From the NCBI GenBank assembly GCA_905250115.1, contig CAJNOI010000062.1:290249-354248 (forward strand): DNA of 64,000 nt. The letters run 5' to 3'. The stretch comes from Adineta steineri (lineage: Eukaryota; Rotifera; Eurotatoria; Adinetida; Adinetidae). Positions 34,428 through 45,958 of the stretch are shown one piece after another. Made by a program: the position numbers and the translations under genes. The notes beneath the pieces are model-generated. The model had not been told where the DNA came from. It saw only the letters and a list, made by a program, of their open reading frames with translations, and did not search any database. The stretch's first letter is position 1. Each line of letters opens with the position of its first letter.

Positions 34428-37400
34428 TCATTCAAGAAAATCTTCAAGAATACTTGTCTCAATAGCATTTGTTTTATCTGATAGAAACATTTGATCTTTT
34501 TTTAAATATAGATTATCATATAGATGCATTTTAGATAAATAATTAAAGAATGGAAATAATTCACTAATATTTGATATTGTTCGTAAACGAAGTAATGGAA
34601 AATTTGATGTTTGAATTATTGGAATTGTTTGAAATTTTTGTTCAAATAATTTTGATAAACGTATTGAAAAAGTTATAAATGTATCAAGAGTTGAATTTTC
34701 ATAATTTTTAACATGATCATCAACAAATGCAGATCGAAAACTAAGAAAAAAAATATTGAAAATTATATTATCCAAATTCTAGATTTACTTACAGTTGAAA
34801 TTGATATATGTCAGAAAAAGGTATTGCTAAGAGAATATCGAGTAATTTACAAGCATATAAATATACTTTTAATATAAGATTTGAATTATTTGATAAAGTT
34901 ATTTCCTGTGTAGTCATTCGTTGAACATGCGATCTAAAGAATATAGTAGATTGAAATAGAACCTGTAAAATTATATCAATACGTTATAGAGAAGTTCAGA
35001 TTTGCGGGGGACCGTTGCCGAATCTCTTTGGAGTCGTGGGCTTTGTACAAACGATAGATCTTAGGCTTTCTATAACATTGGGTATACCTATAAATTGGAT
35101 GTGGATAATTCGACCTGAGATTCTGGCCACGGAAAGATCTATATATGAATTATTTTTGAGACTTTAATATCCCGAGAAGAAAATCTTCTTTTCAGGGTAT
35201 GCCACTCATATAGTTTACACAAAGACCAAATTCTAAAGAGATTAGACAGTTCACTATGTGTCCTCGTTAGCATAGAATAAACTTGAAGTTTATGTATTTG
35301 ATTGGTATAAAATCTATTGAAATATTGGTTCTTCATATATTCTAGTATGTTAGTTAAATGAATTTTTATATCATACTGACAAAAAAAAAATAATTACAGA
35401 TAACGCTGTTTACCTTATTATTTAATTTAGGGTGTTATTTAAATGTTCAGTTTTTTATTTCGAATGATCAGTTGTTTTCTTAGAAAGTGATCAGTATTTT
35501 TTGATCAGTAAATATATCATTTCCGAGTAGTAAATAATGTAGAATGTCAGTAATTACGATCAGTAAATATATTTACAGAACGGTGAAAACTGATAGAAAT
35601 GCGATAATTCATTGAACAAACATAATTAACTATTGATATTTTAGTTTAGATACTCATACGTTCATTATTTTACTGATCAAATCCAAAAGTCACTGATCAT
35701 TAATAATTCTACCGACAGTTTAAATTTTTAACTGATAATTCACAATAAGCTACTGATCATTTAATTTGTACCCTTTAATTTATATCGATTACGAACGATA
35801 AGAAGCAAAAGTGAAAACTAGCTGTTAGTCACATAGTAAAACAATCCATTCAAATATAGATAGTATTTATAAAATTGAAAGTTTTGTTTAGTTTGAATAA
35901 ATGGATGAAGACAAAAGTTTTTCTTTACCTAGGATTTCCTTCAATATCAGATAAAAGATCTTGTTCAATTTGTAATAAAACTTGAATAAGTTCTGACATA
36001 ATTATTGGCCAAAATGAAATTAAATTTTTACTTGATATTCTTATTAATAAAATACGTAGGAAGTGAAATACTTGTATATATAATATTGGTACTTGTGGTA
36101 ATTTAAGTAAATCAGTAATACATACAAGTATTTCTGGTAAATATTGATTATATTCATCTTTTTCAGATGCATAAATAACAAAAGCAAAACGTTTTATAAG
36201 CATAGAACGTTGTTCATATTCTTTTGAAGAAAATAAACCAATTGGAATTGTATTTATTCGATTTAGAACATCATGAAATGATGTTGTTTTACCATTTGCT
36301 ATCATATTTTTAATAATTATTGCCCATAAACGTAATGTTGATGGATCAACTTGAAAAAATCCTGTATCAAATAATTGTTCAAATACTTCTTTTTTCCATG
36401 CTTTTCGCGTATATGAATATTGAGATATATTCATAAGCAAAGTAGATGCTGCACGATAACATGGAGTATTTGATAAGACATGTGTACGAACATATGGCAT
36501 AACATTAGTTACAAGATTTTGTAAATAAGGAATAATAAAACGATCTTTATCATCAGTTAAATTATAAATAATATCAAGTAATTTTGCTGCATGTTCAGCA
36601 AGAATTGTTAATGCAATTAGACTGAAATTTGTTGATTGTGAAGTATCTATAGAAAATAATAAAAAATTGTTTTCTCTTTTCGAAAAATTTTATTTCATAT
36701 AGACAAACCATCAAAATCAAGTGTAAGATTGTTATTATCGATTTCATTTGATGAATCAATAATAGGTAGTTTGATAGGTTCAGAATCGGATTGAGCAACA
36801 CGTACATGTAAATTTTTACGTAACCATTTGCTTTGCTCAAGTGATGAAGCAACTATGGTATTACAATTCTCAAGAACTTTCATTATTATGTCCTAGGTAA
36901 AGAAAAATCTTTACTAACAATTATATTATAAGTAAAAAGTAAATGTTTATATGTATACGTTAGGGTAAAAATTAGAATATTGTCGGTTTCGACTATAAAA
37001 GTTGGTTGAAAACCAGTAAGGGCAATAGGCAAAAGGCTAAGGCTGATAGTGAGGGCAAAGGCGTGGATGAGGGTGATAAACTTCGAATGCGAGAGTAAAG
37101 GTGAGAGTGAATAATCATGGAAAACCTGAGTTTCAGTCAAAACCTCATTGTTTATAAGAATTTTGGCGATCTCAAATAGACTAACACTTAGATCCTATAC
37201 GACACACTCACCCTTATTATGAGTCTTAGCCTTTTACCTATTTTTCTTACTGGTTTTTAATCAAATTTTATAGTCGAAACCGACAGTATTCTAATTTTAT
37301 CCGGACAAAATTAGAATTCCAATTTTATCTGGTCAGATCCCGAATTTGATCAAATTCTAATTTTGATCCCAACATATATCATACAGTTCTGTGTATTGAC

Positions 37401-40400
37401 GACTTGCTGTCTCTTCGCCAACTGTAATAACATAAGATCAGTATAGTATATGTGAAAACTTCACCCAATATTATTAGAATAAGTATACCATAGTTTGAAC
37501 TCCTCAATATAGTTACTAGGAGCTATTTTTACAAATGTGTAATTACATAATGACATTGGCGGAAGTGCTTGTTGGGAAAATCGGAAATTCCGTATTGACT
37601 AGACAACTGTAAATAGGGAAACTCTTTTTTTTCTGAAAAAATGTCATATTTGAGTTATATTCATCTCAAATTTTATCAACAACTAAGGAAGATATGGATG
37701 GAAATGATAGTTTAGCTAACATGTTGAATAATTATTATAGAAATTCATCATGAATGTTACTTGTTACATACTTGTAAATCTTTTACATCTCGTTTTCCAA
37801 TAGATGATGGTAATTGTTTGACATAAAAACTTAATATTCTAGAAATAAATGAAAACTTTTCAAAAGAAAATTTTTTCAATATTTGTATTTTCTACCCTAT
37901 CATTAAAAATGTAACTGTTGGTGATACAGATTGTGTTAAATATTCTTTAAACATAATAACTAACATTGACCAATAATTAATAGATGTATTTTTTTGTTGT
38001 TCTAAATAAGCTAAAAGAAATTGAAGACACCAAATCATATAATTTTGTTTTTTCTAAATATAAATATATAAAATTTATGTTTCTTTCGAGAATGAATTTA
38101 CTTTATCACTCATTGTTGTTTGATTTCGAATAAATTCATTAATATTATAAATCATATCATTTATTGTAAAATTATTTATATTCATAAGTATAGTAATCAA
38201 TGCTTGTATTTCACCAATATTATCTTTTGATGATTTTTGTTGTTGTTTATATTCACCCCAACATTTAACAATTGCATGAATAAATGAGATACCATTCGAT
38301 TTTGTTAATAATGTTACACATTCAATGATTATTTCTCGTATTTGTTTTATATTATTTTCTAACCATATTGAATTAGTTTGATCAATTGATAATGTTTTCC
38401 ATATAAATAAAAGACTTGATAAAATTAATGGAAGTTTATTTAACATTGCTTGACGTGCATTAGAAAAATCAGTTGAATTCGTAGTTAACTAAAGTAAACA
38501 ACTAAAATATTTTCTTTGTTTTTATATTCAAATTAATTTACTTGTTTCATCCAATGTTGAGGACACAACGTTTCAGTAAAGTGTTGTGTATTGTTTATTG
38601 TATTACCAAGACAATAATTACAAATATATGAAAGACGTTGAATTAAATGAATAATATAATCAAATGTATCAAATGATAATAAATGTCTGAAAGAATGTTA
38701 ATAGATATTTTTATAGCAGTCGAATGAAAAGTCAATATAAGAATAGCTCTATGCGATTGAAATGCTAAAGACCAATTAGATATGAATTCTAATACTCATC
38801 TAAGCAGACATAACATTTACTAGCAGGACATATGCGGAAGGTATAGACATTAGTATCGGAGAATGAAAAGATAACAATATGCTATCTTCGCATTTTGATA
38901 TTGTTCATTATCGTTTGCTCGAGAATGTAAAGAACAAACAACTTGCATATAGTGCAGTGTATGCCGAATAGAGAACGGCGGTTCCAAAAATTACCCGGAA
39001 CGAGAACCGCGGTTCCGGTCAGTAGAAATGAGAGAAGAGCGGTTCCGATTCAGTTCCTGGCATACAATGTATAACCGAAATCGGACTCGTTAAAGTATCA
39101 CTTCGCTGATAGAGTATGGCGGTTCCAAAAATTACTCGGAATCGGACCCAGTACCGAGGTTCCGGTCCAGCTCCGATCAGTGGAAACGAGAAAAGAACGG
39201 CTCCAGTTTTTTGGAAGCGCCGTACCCTAATGCCGAATACCAAGTCTTTTGCTATGATCTTCAACTTTCGTGAGATTTTGACTGCTGTCAAAAAGAACAT
39301 ACATTGTTCCGTGTTCTCTCTCTGTCTATCTTGTGGTTTTCTCATCATATATATAAATACTTCAACATCCTTTTAAAATTATATTTGACAAAAACTTCAC
39401 TCAGGAATTTTTTTTATAGTTTTTAATCCTTGTCTTTGGTTTACTTCCTATGATTTTTCAATAGTATTCTTACTTAAATTTAATCTTTTTTTCTTGTTGA
39501 CTATAATATTGAACAATAAAACATAAATTTTGACAAATTTGTTCAATAACTCGTACACTAATTGTTTTTAATGCTGAACCACAATGTGGTAAGATTCTTA
39601 CCACTAAACTTATTATATAACGATGATTATCAATAAAATGAATTTGTTTTAAATATTGTAAAATTGTTGATAGAAAAATAGTTTGATTAACAATTGGTTG
39701 ATAAATTAAATTGTTATCTATTGATGAAATAATATTTTCCAATAAAATTATTTCTTCTAATAATCGAATTAATTGTTTTAAATATTGTTTTGATAATTGT
39801 TCATGTAAATATTCATTATTATAATCATAGATAATTTTGATTTGAAATAAATCTGATTTATTCTTATAAATTCGATTAAATAAACATAAAATTATTTTTT
39901 GAAATGAAACTTTTTTAAATAAATTTATTACATAATTTATTAAGATTATATTATTCATACATATATATGATAAATTATGACATATACGTGTTAATATTAA
40001 TAAAGAAAATGTATGTATCTTAGAATTTTCTTGTATATCAAAATATTTTGGATAATAACTATGTGAATAAATTAAAAGAATATTTAATAATAAACATAAA
40101 TATGATTGATATTCTTGACTATCTTCAATAGATATATTAGAATTTTTTCCTTCAATTAAACGACAATGTTTTTGAAATAATTCATGCATTTTATTATTAT
40201 ATATACTTATTGAGGGTGATTGAATATTTGATGTTGTTAATAATGAATGAATTAATTGTTCAGGAATAAAATCAATTAAACTTTCAATGATATTTAAAGA
40301 TAACATAATACGTTTGGAATCATAAGGTTGTGTATAAAGTAAAATATAAGCATATTGACAATCTATTGAATCATTCGTTAATGATGTATTAGATTCATCA

Positions 40401-43400
40401 ATGATAGTTTCATTTGGTACGGAATGTGTATGAAGTGAATTACTAAGAGCAGTACTTGATGTAAACATTTGTTTTAAATGACTATTTGTTTCAAGCTGAA
40501 TACTAGGTCGACCGAGTACATGAGACATTGTAGGTGGACGTTGTTTAGTTGATTTAGACAATATTGGAGGTGATAATGAACGAAAATTTGAAAGAATTGG
40601 TTGTGAAAGACTTGAAAATGATGGAAATTTGATAGTTTGTGGAGGAGATCTTATATGATAAATAGTTTCACCAGGACTTATACAGCTAATTGCACGAATC
40701 TATATTAATAAAATAAGGAAAAAACATTTTTTCTATAATTATTCTTACTCTTTTTTCTTCATCAGTATCTTCTTGTTCAATACCATAATTATGAAAACAT
40801 TCATCGTCATTTTCTTCAGTATTAAATGTTAACGAAAATGTTATTTCATTTGTATTATCTGTTTCATGATTTGAATTTGAATTGAGATCTATTTGATCAT
40901 ATGAATTCTGTCCTTGATTAAGAAAAAATTCTTTATGTATTGTTGGATCGAATTGTTGAATGTTAATACGTGTTGTATCGATATGCAAAAGCATAATAAG
41001 AAGTATATCGAATATTTGACACATATCCCCTATAAAATAAATTTATAAAAAAAAATAAGTATACAGAATCTTTACCATGAATAAAACAATCATATGTCCA
41101 TTGCTGTACTAGAGATTTTAAACAATAATTATTTGAATTTTTTAAAGTATTTAATACAAAAACTAAACAATGTTGAAATGATTTTGTTAAAGGCTCATTT
41201 ATTTTATTCGATATATGACGAGTTGAATTCCATAAACGAAAGAATCTTTTATATGTTTCAAAAATTTGTATTTCATTTTCAGATTGTTTTATATTTGTCA
41301 ATAATAATTGATTATATATTAAATCTTCACATAAATTATTTGGTAACATTGAATGAAGTATTGATAATATGTGTGAAGATCGAAAAATATGTTCTCTATC
41401 ATATTTGTCACCTAAACACTCCCAGACATATGCAATTATATATTGAAAAAAATCTGTTTCATTAATAAATAATAATATTTGTTCTTGAGTTAAAAATGGC
41501 ATAAGAGAAAAATTATTTGATATTTCAAGATTTAAACTATATGAGCTTAATGTGTAACCAAATAATTCAATTAAAACAGATATGCCAACTGTTTGAATTG
41601 AAAAATTATCACTTCTACATAATGATAAAATAAATAAATCCATAAACCAATCATCAAAATCAGTTTGACCTAAAACAAAAGTTATAATACTTTAGTTTCA
41701 GTTAGAAATATTCATAAAATTAATAATAGAGTAAATACAGTCAGGAGATAGCTATGAAAATTACAGAATTAATCGGTGTGGGTGTGGGTGGATGTGAGCG
41801 AGTGGGCGAGGGTGTGTGGGTGGATGTAGATGAAGAAGAGAAAGTTATACTGACGCCCACACTCTCAAGAGCGGTAGTGGCGCTTGTAGCAAGACACGAA
41901 TTTCAAAAACCAAGGTTGAGTGACGAAGTGGTATCTGCGCAGAAGGTACACGAAACGATTGACTGATCGTCGAATAGTCTCGATATCAACCGAGTGGGAA
42001 ACCTTCGATTGATCCTTAAACGCTATGTCGAGAAGCGGATACCATCATATCTCGATGATCTAGACAGATTTCTGCTCGAGAGAGATCGGCTTGACCGTTC
42101 TAAATAATTTGGTGACGTCAGCGAAGACATGGAGGTAGAGAGGATCAAATAATAGTTGTGATACTTATGTACTCTGTTCCGTAGTTTATCTCTGTGTATA
42201 TTTGGTTTTCCTATTCATCACTTCCATTCTAAAAACTACTTGAAATACTATCTGAATAAGTAACTGATAGTTCACTCACATAACTTCTCGATAATAATTG
42301 GCGAAAAAAACAGAATCTGATCAGTCTCATTTCGATTCAAACGATAAAAATGAGTATATGAAAGATGCGAATGGAGGTTTGGAAATAGAACACAATTATT
42401 AGATTAAAATAAAAGAATAATTTATACCTTTAGATAAAATTGATTGATTATGATTAGAGAATTGTCTTGGAAAACAATAAAATTCAATAAATAATTTACA
42501 ACAATCTTCAAAAATCGTTTGATATTGATTTACTTTATCTGTTAATTTTAATTGAAATTCATTTAATTGTTGATATCGATTAAAAATTATTGAAAGATTA
42601 TCGTTCGTTTTAGTTTGTATAATCGAATAAATACTTTGAAATTTATCATTTATTGATATTTGCTTGGAATCAATAATATATATTGAAATAAAACGATGAA
42701 AAAATTTTTTATATAATTTAATTGCATTTTCTATATGATTTATAGAATCAATTTTTGTTTTTGATGTTGATAATCGAGTTTGTTTTTTCTCTGATAATGG
42801 ATTAGTTAGATTATACATTTGTTTTTCAATTTTTCTTACTATCTGACGTAATAATCGTTCAATATCATTTAAATTTTCTTGTTCAATACGTACATTTGGA
42901 TCTTGTAATTTTCCTATACTATCTGTACGTAATAATCTATTATAAATATCTGTGGAATATTCATTATCAATATCAATTATCTGTTCATTCTCATCTTCAA
43001 TATCATTATCAGATATTTTATGCGAATTATCCATCGATGGACGAAATATTGATAAATGATGTTTTTTGTCAACTGGAGTAATATTTTTGAAAATTTTTGT
43101 TAATAGCACAATACATAATCCTATTTGATTTGATGTTAGTTTTTCCATACTATTATTCATTATATTTATAAGACGATAGAGCATTTCAGATAAATTTTCT
43201 ACTTGAGTTTCGGTAGTTAATTCGGATAAAAATATATCTAATAACATATCAATAATACCACATATTTGTTCAATAGTACATCCAACTGTAATTAATTTTT
43301 CATCTTGTTGTTGATATAGAATCATTTCAAAAGTTTTTATTAATAAATCCCATATAAAATATGGTTCTAATGTATCAAGAAGCAAGTTGAATGTTTTAAG

Positions 43401-45455
43401 CGTTTGTGAATAATTATTTTCTCGTGGTGCATTGATCGAAATTAAAGCTTGACTGGGATGATATACTTCTTCATAGATAAGAAGTAAATACTTCATAAAA
43501 ATATACTCTATAATATTCGGTCCAACATCTGATTTCTCTACTAAAAAGAAAATAGAATGTTTATTTCCAAAAATTATTCAACGATAGTTAGCTGAAAAGG
43601 TAAGAATATCTATGCAAAGTTCTTAAAAGAATTATGTATACGTCAATGAAGGAAATTTTAGGAAAAAAGTGTTTCACGATTTACTGTCAATAGATTTTTC
43701 GGCAAAAAGCCTCAACGTCAATCGAATGGAAAGCCTTCGATTGATCCTCAAACCCGTGTAGAGAGACAGAAATCATCATATCTCGGTGATCTAGAGAGAT
43801 TTCTGCGTGAGTAAAATCGACTTGACAGTTCTACATAATTTGATGAAGTTAGGGATGCAACGGTGACGGTTGGTCACCGGTTCACCGTATGAATCGGTAA
43901 CCGTTCGATCTTGGAGGCGTGGGTGTGAATGGTTATGGGAGTGAGTGTCGGTGTGAGGTGGACGTTAGTGATAGATGAAATAAATACCCACACTTACATC
44001 CTCAAGATGGAACAGTTGCCGGTTCAGACCGGTCACCGGTGACCGTCACCGTTGCATCCCTAGGTGAAGTCGATGAAGACACGAAAGTAGAGAGGATCAA
44101 CTATTAGCTGTGATACTACAGACAAAGACTTGTCACTGTACTGTATATAGAAAATTTTTTGCATAGTCAGTTCACTATCTACTGAGAATCTTTCATCTAT
44201 GAAATTAAGATACTACGTACTAAGTACAAGAAGTACTTGAATTGATTTAGTAAATGTCCATGATGATGATAATGTATCAGTAGAATTTGTCATTATTTTG
44301 TTATCATGATTCTCTGATTTAGCGATATTTGATACTGATTTCTTCGATATAATTTTTAATAAATCTCTCAATGATTCAATTAAAATCTCCTGTGTATACA
44401 TAATAAAATACGATTCGGAATCATTTAATTGATATTGTTGATTATTATTATCTAATTGATTTGTACCAAGAAACCAATCATAAATACGTCGATTTAAACC
44501 GGCATCATGTTTTAATAAAATATGAAATGTCATTTTAATAATTTTTATCATATTTACTTTTGTTAATTGTTTTTTATGAATTGGTAAACAAATAAGAAGA
44601 AAATCAAGAACGGAACGTTGAACTAATGATTGTTCATTATCATATAAACATGCACAAATAGCAGAAACCTACAAAAATAAATAATAACAAAATTTTCGCA
44701 TTCATTGTTTTGTTTTACCATTGTATCACTGGATAAACCTATTAAATACATTTGATCATCGAGAGTTTTTCTTTTATCAAAATGATTTAAAATAAATGTT
44801 ATTGCAGAATGTCGTACTGATGCAACTAAATGCATAGCAGACCATATACAAGTATAAAAATAAATCTCATCGGTTTTATTTACTAAATTATCAAGTAATA
44901 AAATAATTCTATTATAATAATCCGCACCTTCTTCTAATGACGAAAATAATCCAATTAAAAATCCAGTTAATACCGAATTTAAACCATTACCAAGTGGTAA
45001 AAAATATGTTTCATATAATGTTAATAGAACAGGTTTAACGCGTAATCCAGCAACAGGTAATAAAGGAAATAATCCATGTGAATAAAAAAGTATATCACGT
45101 TGTAATGCGCGTTTATCAATAATATGAAATATTGTATCATATACTTTAAGAGTTTCTAAATGAACACCGGATGGTAAGCCTGGATTAAGACATTGTGCAA
45201 GACGTTTCGTTAGACTTATTCGTTTTGGTATTGATTGATATTGTGGATAATTTTCTAGAGTCTTTATGAAAATTTATTATAAATTCTTCTCTAATCGGCG
45301 GTTCTTACTTTTTTTAGTTTGACTAAACAAGTAATAAGATCAGCCCATTCAGTAGATTCTTCAAATTGTTTTAAAACTTTTTCAATAGCTACAATATATC
45401 TTTTATAATGACTATCATTTCCTAAAGCCACTTCATCATCCAACAATAAACTCAT
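34428..45455 (-). CDS. DOP1: DOP1 (Dopey) homologue, 15 exons
   Basis: Exons (minus): 45455-45309, 45261-44719, 44668-44221, 43540-42428, 41669-41076, 41029-40749, 40699-39474, 38686-38542, 38488-38102, 38053-37896, 37838-37772, 36892-36709, 36646-35929, 34933-34793, 34740-34428. Phases close to 2154 residues (human DOP1 is about 2300-2470). The N-terminus (YKRYIVAIEKVLKQFEESTE...WADLI, then RISLTKRLAQCLNPGLPSGVH) and the C-terminus (YTRKAWKKEVFEQLFD, LFSSKEYEQRSMLIKRFAFV, YLYACKLLDILLAIP) match the Dopey family closely; the middle is Asn/Ser-rich and poorly conserved. DOP1 works with MON2 at Golgi/endosome membranes in retrograde traffic and as an organelle-kinesin adaptor. Several larger introns host transposable elements. 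The first ATG is 14 bp after a TTTTAG acceptor and 70 bp from the stop of the upstream gene, so it may be trans-spliced. Confidence 0.93.
35430..35773. mobile_element. 344-bp DNA element with TGATCAGT subterminal repeats
   Basis: The element begins GGGTG and ends TACCC, flanked on both sides by TTTAATTTA (35421-35429 and 35774-35782). The ends are imperfect inverted repeats (GGGTGTTATTTAAATG against GGGTACAAATTAAATG). The left half carries TGATCAGT-type words at least four times, and the right half carries the mirror-image ACTGATCA at least three times. It lies in DOP1 intron 13. Confidence 0.6.
36961..37302. mobile_element. Foldback element with about 90-bp inverted arms
   Basis: The outer arms (36963-37020 and 37246-37302) share AAAATTAGAATANTGTCGG, TTTCGACTATAAAA and AAAACCAGTAAG with few mismatches. 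The match continues inward through AATAGGCAAAAGGCTAAG and its complement. The centre is rich in GAGGGTGA-type words. It lies in DOP1 intron 11. No transposase frame is present. Confidence 0.65.
38969..39229. mobile_element. hAT-like MITE with perfect 8-bp target duplication
   Basis: The flanks are identical: ATGCCGAA at 38961-38968 and 39230-39237. The termini TAGAGAACGGCGGTTCC and (complement of the right end) TAGGGTACGGCGCTTCC form the inverted repeat. Inside, the left terminus is repeated at about 39111 (TAGAGTATGGCGGTTCC), followed by AAAAATTAC and ACCGNGGTTCCGGTC-like words in both halves, so the element contains a diverged internal tandem duplication. It lies in DOP1 intron 7. Confidence 0.8.
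41775..41872. repeat. TGTGGG-like hairpin in a DOP1 intron
   Basis: The G-rich arm (GGTGTGGGTGTGGGTGG and degenerate units to about 41830) is followed by CGCCCACACTCTCAAGA. The C-rich arm is much shorter than the G-rich arm. Confidence 0.5.
41975..42165. repeat. Dispersed repeat, copy 1
   Basis: Shared with 43705-44110: words CCTTCGATTGATCC, ATCATATCTCG, GATCTAGANAGATTTCTG and GTAGAGAGGATCAA occur in the same order and spacing. No terminal repeat was identified. It lies in DOP1 intron 4. Confidence 0.6.
43850..44062. mobile_element. hAT-like MITE carrying a nested TGTGGG-like hairpin
   Basis: The terminal repeat TAGGGATGCAACGGTGACGG is present at both ends in inverse orientation. The flanks GATGAAGT (43842-43849) and GGTGAAGT (44063-44070) agree at 7 of 8 bases. 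Subterminal GGTCACCGGT words add further symmetry. The middle (43910-44018) is a copy of the hairpin family, with CTTGGAGGCGTGGGTGTG on the left and CACACTTACATCCTCAAG on the right. Confidence 0.75.
43910..44018. repeat. TGTGGG-like hairpin nested in a hAT-like element
   Basis: GGCGTGGGTGTGAATGG opens the left arm and ACCCACACTTACATCCTC closes the right arm. The CCTCAAGA end word is the same as in the copies at 914 and 25298. Confidence 0.6.
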
Positions 45456-45475
45456 TTATATTTTGATCTAAAACA
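45456..45475 (-). promoter_or_regulatory. Possible trans-splice acceptor of DOP1
   Basis: On the minus strand AATGTTTTAG is followed by ATCAAAATATAA and then ATG. The AG (45469-45468) sits in the 70-bp gap between the upstream gene's stop (45526) and the DOP1 start. No matching donor was found in the gap. Rotifers are known to use spliced-leader trans-splicing, so this fits a downstream cistron. Confidence 0.4.
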
Positions 45476-45525
45476 TTTGTACAAAAATTAACAAAAAAAC
45501 AAAAACCACATAACAAGTTATTTTT

Positions 45526-45804
45526 TTAGATCTCTGGTGAAATATCAGTCATAAGTAAATCACATTCAGGACTATAATAGGGTGTTTGTTGATATTGTTC
45601 ATATGTTAATTGTGATGTTGGTGATGTTATAGGTAGAATAAGTTTTAATAGATCAACATGTCCATTAACAATTCCTGTACAATTTTGATTTGCACACATA
45701 ATAAGACCTTGATTTAAACTTATAAAATAAAGACGAACTGGATATAAAGCATGACTAGATGAATAACAAAATCGACAAACAAATGTAGCAGGTTGTGTCG
45801 GCAT
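45526..45804 (-). CDS. Small Cys-containing (zinc-ribbon-like) protein
   Basis: An intronless gene of 92 residues. Cys10-x2-Cys13 and Cys37-x4-Cys42 could form a zinc site (FVCRFCYSS...LIMCANQNC). The span between them (LYPVRLYFISLNQG) looks structured, and the tail is Pro/Gln/Tyr-rich. I do not recognise the family with confidence. It stops 70 bp before the DOP1 start on the same strand, and starts 154 bp from the divergent HRS-like gene. Its codon use fits the neighbours. It could be the first cistron of a two-gene unit with DOP1. Confidence 0.65.
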   Translation of the reverse strand: MPTQPATFVCRFCYSSSHALYPVRLYFISLNQGLIMCANQNCTGIVNGHVDLLKLILPITSPTSQLTYEQYQQTPYYSPECDLLMTDISPEI

Positions 45805-45958
45805 ATAGAACTCTTCTTTTTTTTTGGAGATAAAAAAATATATTTATATAAAATTATCTTTAAGAATTTGTATTGGTCAATAAATTTATCCAATAGAATA
45901 ACGTTCTCATACAATCAATCAATCGTTTATTCAAATATCGTTATTTAACAATAAAACA
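45805..45958. promoter_or_regulatory. Compact bidirectional promoter with paired CCAAT boxes
   Basis: The 154 bp separate the starts of two divergent genes. ATTGG (45872-45876) and CCAAT (45890-45894) lie near the middle in opposite orientations, the NF-Y arrangement often seen in shared promoters. AT-rich sequence flanks both sides. Function is inferred from position. Confidence 0.4.

Larger units (their letters stand above)
43705..44110. repeat. Dispersed repeat, copy 2, split by a hAT-like insertion
   Basis: It is collinear with 41975-42165, but the segment after AATTTGATGAAGT is separated from the GATGAAGACACGAAAG segment by the element at 43850-44062. This dates the repeat as older than the insertion. 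It lies in DOP1 intron 3. Confidence 0.6.

Noticed and set aside
39019-39376. Open frames of 109 (-) and 86 (+) residues
   Set aside because: They fall mostly inside the hAT-like MITE at 38969-39229, whose higher GC content opens frames by chance; no transposase motif.
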